Source of the DNA: SVKR01 sp963649145
GTDB taxonomy: Bacteria > Bacillota > Clostridia > Oscillospirales > Oscillospiraceae
DNA: 18,509 bases
Assembly (NCBI GenBank): GCA_963649145.1
Contig: CAVJGI010000040.1
Location: forward strand, 1-18,509
Direction of reading: 5' to 3'
Both the position numbers and the translations under genes were made by a program. Shown one piece after another: positions 15,214-18,509 of this stretch. Within the stretch, counting starts at the first letter, position 1. Every line of letters starts with the position of its first letter. The notes under the pieces were generated by a model, which searched no databases, was not told the DNA's origin, and was given only the letters and a program-made list of their open reading frames with translations.

Positions 15214-15763
15214 ACTTTCCGCCCGCCGCGCGGTCGAGCTTTTTCAGCAGCTCCGCGATGGGCCAGATGAGCAACCCGGCGGCGGCGTTTCCAGCGGCGT
15301 GGACCGCGTCCCACGGCAGACCGGCGGCGATCCATGCGAGCGTCCCCTGCCAGCTGAGGTGGAACGCCAGCGCCTGAAACGGCGCGTAGAGCGTTCCGTA
15401 GCAGAGCCCGTGGAGCGCGCAGACCGCGGCGTAAAGCGGCACCGCCCACTTTTTCGGCAGCGAGCGCGGCAGCAGCATCGTCACGCCCCAGAGCACTGCC
15501 CAGAGGTAGAGATAAGGCACCCACCAGAGCGCAAAGCCCATGTAGAGCCCCTCCAGCAGCACAAAGAGATAGATCGGGATGAGCGCCTTCCAGCGGTAGA
15601 CCACCGTGTAGGTCATCGTGAACATCCCCAGAAAATGGATGTTCGGTGCCCACTCCATCAGCTGCTTGCTGAGGAACATCAGCGTGCCGAGCATGGCGAA
15701 GACGACGATCTCGCGCGTCGTCAGCCGCGGCTTATTCGTATTGGAACGCGTAGCTTCCGCCAT
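15212..15763 (-). CDS. ECF transporter S component (substrate-binding membrane subunit)
   Basis: This 183-residue protein is mostly hydrophobic, with about six membrane segments after a short polar N-terminus (MAEATRSNTNKPRLTTREI). Size, topology and the early VVFAMLGTLMFLSK helix fit an S component of an energy-coupling factor vitamin transporter, which captures the substrate and docks with a shared ECF module. No ATPase (EcfA) or EcfT gene is present, so it would use a module encoded elsewhere. The ATG lies 32 bp inside the preceding lipoprotein gene with no good ribosome binding site, pointing to translational coupling. The DUF4430 partner hints at cobalamin or a related ligand, but the substrate is not established. 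A longer start at 15844 would read through the lipoprotein domain and is rejected. Confidence 0.75.
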   Translation of the reverse strand: MAEATRSNTNKPRLTTREIVVFAMLGTLMFLSKQLMEWAPNIHFLGMFTMTYTVVYRWKALIPIYLFVLLEGLYMGFALWWVPYLYLWAVLWGVTMLLPRSLPKKWAVPLYAAVCALHGLCYGTLYAPFQALAFHLSWQGTLAWIAAGLPWDAVHAAGNAAAGLLIWPIAELLKKLDRAAGGK

Positions 15764-16136
15764 CTTCGAGCGGCGTCTGGTCCACGCCGGTGGAGGCATA
15801 GTCCTCGCCGATGTAGAACGCCCAGTAGTGGCCGTCGGCGTCATAGTCGGCGGTGAGCCCGTTCACGGTCTTGACATAGAGCCCGTACTGGCTCTCCTCG
15901 CCCTCGATGAGTCCCTCGGCGAGCAGCGCCGCGCCGACGGTCTCCTCCTCGCTCGTGAGCGTGAAGTAAGTGCTCTCACCCTTGTCGTCCACGACGGTAA
16001 AGGTGAAATGCTTCCCCGCGGCGGGGGCTTCGGTCTCCGCCGGGGTCTTGGTCCCGCAGGCGGCGAGGGACAGCGCGAGCACCAGCGCCAGCAGCGCCGC
16101 CGTCAAGCGGGTGATCTTTTTGTTAGCGGTTTTCAT
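15732..16136 (-). CDS. DUF4430 (transcobalamin C-terminal-like) lipoprotein
   Basis: This 134-residue protein has a lipoprotein signal peptide with lipobox LAAC, so Cys27 would be lipidated and the protein held on the outer face of the membrane. A short Thr/Glu/Ala linker leads to a compact domain (about 41-134) with the DUF4430 pattern: FTVVDDKGES, VGAALLAEGLI, GLYVKTVNGL, YWAFYIGEDYASTGVD and YAFQYE at the end. DUF4430 resembles the C-terminal part of transcobalamin and intrinsic factor, which grips vitamin B12. Paired with an overlapping ECF S component, it probably delivers a ligand to the transporter. AAGGAG lies six bases before the ATG. Its own promoter lies ~60 bp upstream. Confidence 0.85.
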   Translation of the reverse strand: MKTANKKITRLTAALLALVLALSLAACGTKTPAETEAPAAGKHFTFTVVDDKGESTYFTLTSEEETVGAALLAEGLIEGEESQYGLYVKTVNGLTADYDADGHYWAFYIGEDYASTGVDQTPLEDGGSYAFQYE

Positions 16137-16194
16137 CTTTTTCTCCTTGCATTCTTGCAGATCGTTTTCGCCCGGCAGACGCCGGACGGCACTT

Positions 16195-16223
16195 ATTATA
16201 CACCCCCCGCCCCGATTTTGCAA
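16195..16223 (-). promoter_or_regulatory. promoter of the DUF4430-ECF pair
   Basis: On the minus strand, TTGCAA (16223-16218), a 17-bp GC-rich spacer and a perfect TATAAT (16200-16195) predict a start near 16188 and a leader of about 52 nt. That leader is too short for a cobalamin riboswitch and shows no obvious structure. Confidence 0.7.
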
Positions 16224-16250
16224 GGGGCGCGGTCATTCTGAATTTTCCTG

Positions 16251-16278
16251 TTGACATTCCCGCGCGGCGTGCTATAAT
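16251..16278 (+). promoter_or_regulatory. promoter P1 of the lysoplasmalogenase-MATE unit
   Basis: A perfect TTGACA (16251-16256) and perfect TATAAT (16273-16278) are separated by 16 bp, with TGC just before the -10. The predicted start is near 16285. It is divergent from the lipoprotein promoter, with 27 bp between the two -35 elements. Confidence 0.8.
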
Positions 16279-16324
16279 CGTCGCTTAGCACCCCTCCGCG
16301 CGGAGAAAATGTTTTCGCGCCCGA

Positions 16325-16353
16325 TTGACACGGACCATTGGTTAGATTATAAT
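16325..16353 (+). promoter_or_regulatory. promoter P2 of the lysoplasmalogenase-MATE unit
   Basis: A second perfect TTGACA (16325-16330) and TATAAT (16348-16353) have the ideal 17-bp spacer. The predicted start near 16360 leaves a ~63-nt leader before the ATG at 16423. That leader contains an 8-bp inverted repeat, GGAGAAAT (16361-16368) with ATTTCTCC (16386-16393). Confidence 0.8.
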
Positions 16354-16422
16354 AAAGATCGGAGAAATCCGACGTGGTTTTTGGTATTTCTCCCAAATTC
16401 TCCGGAAAGGTCTGTGGAAAAT

Positions 16423-17067
16423 ATGAAGCTGTCGTTCTTCCTTCCTTACGCCGTCCTCGCCGTGCTGCACCTTGTGTTCTGCGCCGGGAACAAGCAGTTC
16501 CTGCGCCACCTCACGAAAACGTTGCTCGTGCCGCTCCTGCTGCTCGGCTATGCCTGCACAGCAAAGACGGCGAGCCCCTTTGTCCTTGCCGCGCTGCTGC
16601 TCGGCTGGGCGGGAGATATTTTCCTCATCTGGCCGAGCTACCCGAAGCTCCGCACCGCCGGCATCGCCGCCTTCGGCGCGGGACATGTGCTCTACATCCT
16701 CGCGATGCTGCTGCCGCTCGCCGCGGCGCCGGAGCTGACCTGGCTCTGCATCGCCGCGCCCGTGATCGCCGCCGCGGGGCTCTATGTCTCGTCTCTCCGC
16801 GTGATGGACCGCGCGCTGCGCGTTCCCGGCGCGCTTTATTACCTGCTGCTCGCGGCGCTCTGCGCCGCTGCGGCGGTCTCGCTCGCGGCGGGGACGGAGG
16901 GCGCCCCGTGGCTCCTCGCCGGCGCGGCGGGCTTCCTCGTTTCGGACACGCTGCTCGTGCGCCAGTTTTCCACCGTCGGCGACCCCGCGCCGAAATTTGA
17001 CTTCTGCGTTATGCTGACTTACATCCTCGCCCAGGGCTTCCTCGCGCTGGGCTTTGCGATGCGGTGA
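16423..17067 (+). CDS. YhhN-family lysoplasmalogenase, integral membrane
   Basis: This 214-residue protein has about eight hydrophobic helices and the YhhN/TMEM86 pattern: TK....PLLLL (31-40), GD (64-65), FGAGHVLYI (84-92), FLVSD (171-175) and YILAQ (200-204). Family members hydrolyse the vinyl-ether bond of lysoplasmalogen, releasing a fatty aldehyde, which suits an anaerobe with plasmalogens. ATG at 16423 is preferred because the protein then begins directly at the first helix and lies downstream of both promoters. An upstream in-frame ATG at 16309 would add 38 polar residues running across promoter P2. The ribosome binding site is weak (AAAGG about 12 bases upstream). It is followed after 29 bp by the MATE gene and probably co-transcribed with it. 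Confidence 0.85.
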   Translation: MKLSFFLPYAVLAVLHLVFCAGNKQFLRHLTKTLLVPLLLLGYACTAKTASPFVLAALLLGWAGDIFLIWPSYPKLRTAGIAAFGAGHVLYILAMLLPLAAAPELTWLCIAAPVIAAAGLYVSSLRVMDRALRVPGALYYLLLAALCAAAAVSLAAGTEGAPWLLAGAAGFLVSDTLLVRQFSTVGDPAPKFDFCVMLTYILAQGFLALGFAMR

Positions 17068-17096
17068 TTTTGTTCCAAGAAAGGACCCGGATTCCC

Positions 17097-18464
17097 ATGA
17101 ATAAGCACATGAGTCTGACCGAGGGCTCCATCACAAAGGGGCTCATCCTGTTCGCTGTGCCCATATTGCTCTCCAACCTGTTCCAGCAGCTATACAACAG
17201 CGTGGACTCGATGGTCGTCGGCAACTATGTCGGCTCCGCGGCGCTCGCCGCCGTCGGCAGCACGGGCAGCCTCATCAACCTTCTGATCGGCTTTTTCCTC
17301 GGCATCGCCACCGGCACCGGCGTGCTCTACGCCATGCACTACGGCGCAGAGGACTATCCCGGTCTGAAAAAGCTCATCGACTGCGCGATGGTCCTCAGCG
17401 TGGGCGTCGGCGTTGTCATCAGTGTGCTGGGCATTGCCTTCTCGCGCCAGATGCTCATCTGGATGGACACGCCGGACGACGTTCTGGACCCCGCGAACCA
17501 GTATCTGCGCATCTATCTCGCGGGCACGATCATCACGCTGATCTACAATGTCGGCGCGGGCATGCTCCGCGCGGAGGGCGACTCGACGCGTCCGCTCATC
17601 TACCTCGTCATTGGCGGCGTCACGAACCTGATCCTCGACCTGCTGCTCGTGGCGGTGTTCGATATGGGCGTCGCGGGCGCTGCGATCGCGACGGTCGCCG
17701 CCCAGCTCGTCAGCGCGGTGCTCACTGTCATCCGCCTCACGAAGCTCGACGCGCGCTACCGCTTCCGCCCGCTGCGCATGGAGCTCAACGCCCTCACGAT
17801 GTGGGACATCATCCGCATCTCCGTCCCCTGCGGACTGCAAAGCAGTATGTTCAATATCGCGAACCTGCTCGTGCAGGCAAAGATCAACTCCTTCGGCACC
17901 GCGGCGATGGCGGGTATCACCGCTTACACGAAGCTCGACGGCTTTATCTACATGCCGATGAACGCCATGGCGCTCGCGGTCTCGACCTATGTCGGTCAGA
18001 ACATCGGCGCGGGCAGGTTCAGCCGCATCCGCAAGGGCATCCGCGTCGCAATCCTCTCCAGTCTCGGCGCAACGCTCGTGCTTGAAGCGGCGGTGTTTCT
18101 CTTCTCCGCCCCGCTGCTCGACCTCTTTACCGACGAGCCGGACGCCAAGACCTACGCGCTCCAGATGATGCTCTACCTCGCGCCCTGCAACTGGCTGTTC
18201 GTCCCCTCGGACGTGCTCGGCGGTGCGATCCGCGGTGCGGGACAGGCGATGAAGGTGACGATCATCTCCGCCGTCTGCATCTGCGTATTCCGCGTTATCT
18301 GGCTCATCGTCACGCTCCACTTTGACCACGACATCCGCTACGTCTTCCTCTGCTACCCCACGAGCTGGCTCTTAAGCTCCGCCGCGATGGGCATCTTCTA
18401 TTTCAAGAGCGCCGTCATCCGGAAAACGCTCCAGTCGCAGGATACCCCGGCGATCGCCGAGTGA
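17097..18464 (+). CDS. MATE-family efflux transporter
   Basis: This 455-residue protein has twelve predicted membrane helices in two homologous halves, the MATE/DinF plan. The N-terminal half shows LFAVPILLSNLFQQLYNSVD, with conserved motif VDSMVVGNYVGSAALAAVG (about 36-54), and the second half has the matching TKLDGFIYMPMNAMALAVS region. The transporter would export drugs, toxins or metabolites using a Na+ or H+ gradient. The substrate cannot be told from sequence. AAGGA lies 11 bases before the ATG. An upstream in-frame ATG at 17064 overlaps the lysoplasmalogenase stop region but lacks a binding site. Positions 18465-18509 after the stop show no complete terminator before the window ends. 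Confidence 0.92.
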   Translation: MNKHMSLTEGSITKGLILFAVPILLSNLFQQLYNSVDSMVVGNYVGSAALAAVGSTGSLINLLIGFFLGIATGTGVLYAMHYGAEDYPGLKKLIDCAMVLSVGVGVVISVLGIAFSRQMLIWMDTPDDVLDPANQYLRIYLAGTIITLIYNVGAGMLRAEGDSTRPLIYLVIGGVTNLILDLLLVAVFDMGVAGAAIATVAAQLVSAVLTVIRLTKLDARYRFRPLRMELNALTMWDIIRISVPCGLQSSMFNIANLLVQAKINSFGTAAMAGITAYTKLDGFIYMPMNAMALAVSTYVGQNIGAGRFSRIRKGIRVAILSSLGATLVLEAAVFLFSAPLLDLFTDEPDAKTYALQMMLYLAPCNWLFVPSDVLGGAIRGAGQAMKVTIISAVCICVFRVIWLIVTLHFDHDIRYVFLCYPTSWLLSSAAMGIFYFKSAVIRKTLQSQDTPAIAE

Positions 18465-18509
18465 GGGGCGGACCGCGCATTGTCAACAGGTATGAAAAAA
18501 CCACCGCCG

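Noticed and set aside
16137..16194. Cobalamin riboswitch upstream of the DUF4430 gene
   Set aside because: The predicted leader is only about 52 nt, and no B12-box-like sequence is visible.
16309..16422. Start of the lysoplasmalogenase at 16309 with a 38-residue extension
   Set aside because: GGAG precedes this ATG, but the extension is polar, crosses a perfect promoter, and family members begin at the first membrane helix.

Overview
The window looks like chromosomal DNA from a GC-rich, Gram-positive, low-oxygen Clostridia member, most plausibly an Oscillospiraceae-like gut Firmicute. This placement is an inference. It rests on the FabK-type enoyl reductase, the clostridial fab/acc gene set, strong AGGAGG-like ribosome binding sites with some TTG starts, a secreted clostridial 'stalk domain' protein, and near-consensus vegetative promoters. 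I see no phage genes, transposase, tRNA, rRNA or CRISPR array.

Layout. (1) Positions 1-183 hold no gene: a possible extragenic hairpin repeat and the terminator of the next gene. (2) 184-2928 (-) is a large secreted protein with a copper-amine-oxidase-like stalk domain and two tandem copies of a ~358-residue module that I cannot assign. Its upstream region holds a promoter, a possibly structured leader and a cluster of interleaved inverted repeats. (3) 3193-14375 (-) is one long, tightly coupled type II fatty acid synthesis operon: acpP, fabK, fabD, fabG, accB, fabZ, accC, accD, accA, a hotdog thioesterase, two fabF-type ketosynthases and an AMP-forming acyl ligase. (4) 14566-15162 (+) is a divergent TetR-family regulator. 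Between it and acpP, two perfect abutting 15-bp palindromes sit on the fab start site. (5) 15212-16136 (-) is a DUF4430 lipoprotein overlapping an ECF-transporter S component, probably a vitamin (perhaps cobalamin) uptake pair. It is convergent with the regulator across a 23-bp perfect bidirectional terminator. (6) 16423-18464 (+) is a YhhN-family lysoplasmalogenase followed by a MATE exporter, behind two strong tandem promoters.

How the genes work together. AccABCD makes malonyl-CoA and FabD loads it on ACP. The ketosynthases, FabG, FabZ and FabK run elongation. The thioesterase and acyl ligase would respectively release and re-activate acyl chains. No fabH lies in the operon, and fabF has left its usual place between fabG and accB to appear as two dissimilar copies at the operon end beside the thioesterase and ligase. 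How chains are primed, and whether the regulator senses an acyl product, are the main open questions. The lysoplasmalogenase fits an anaerobe with ether or vinyl-ether lipids.
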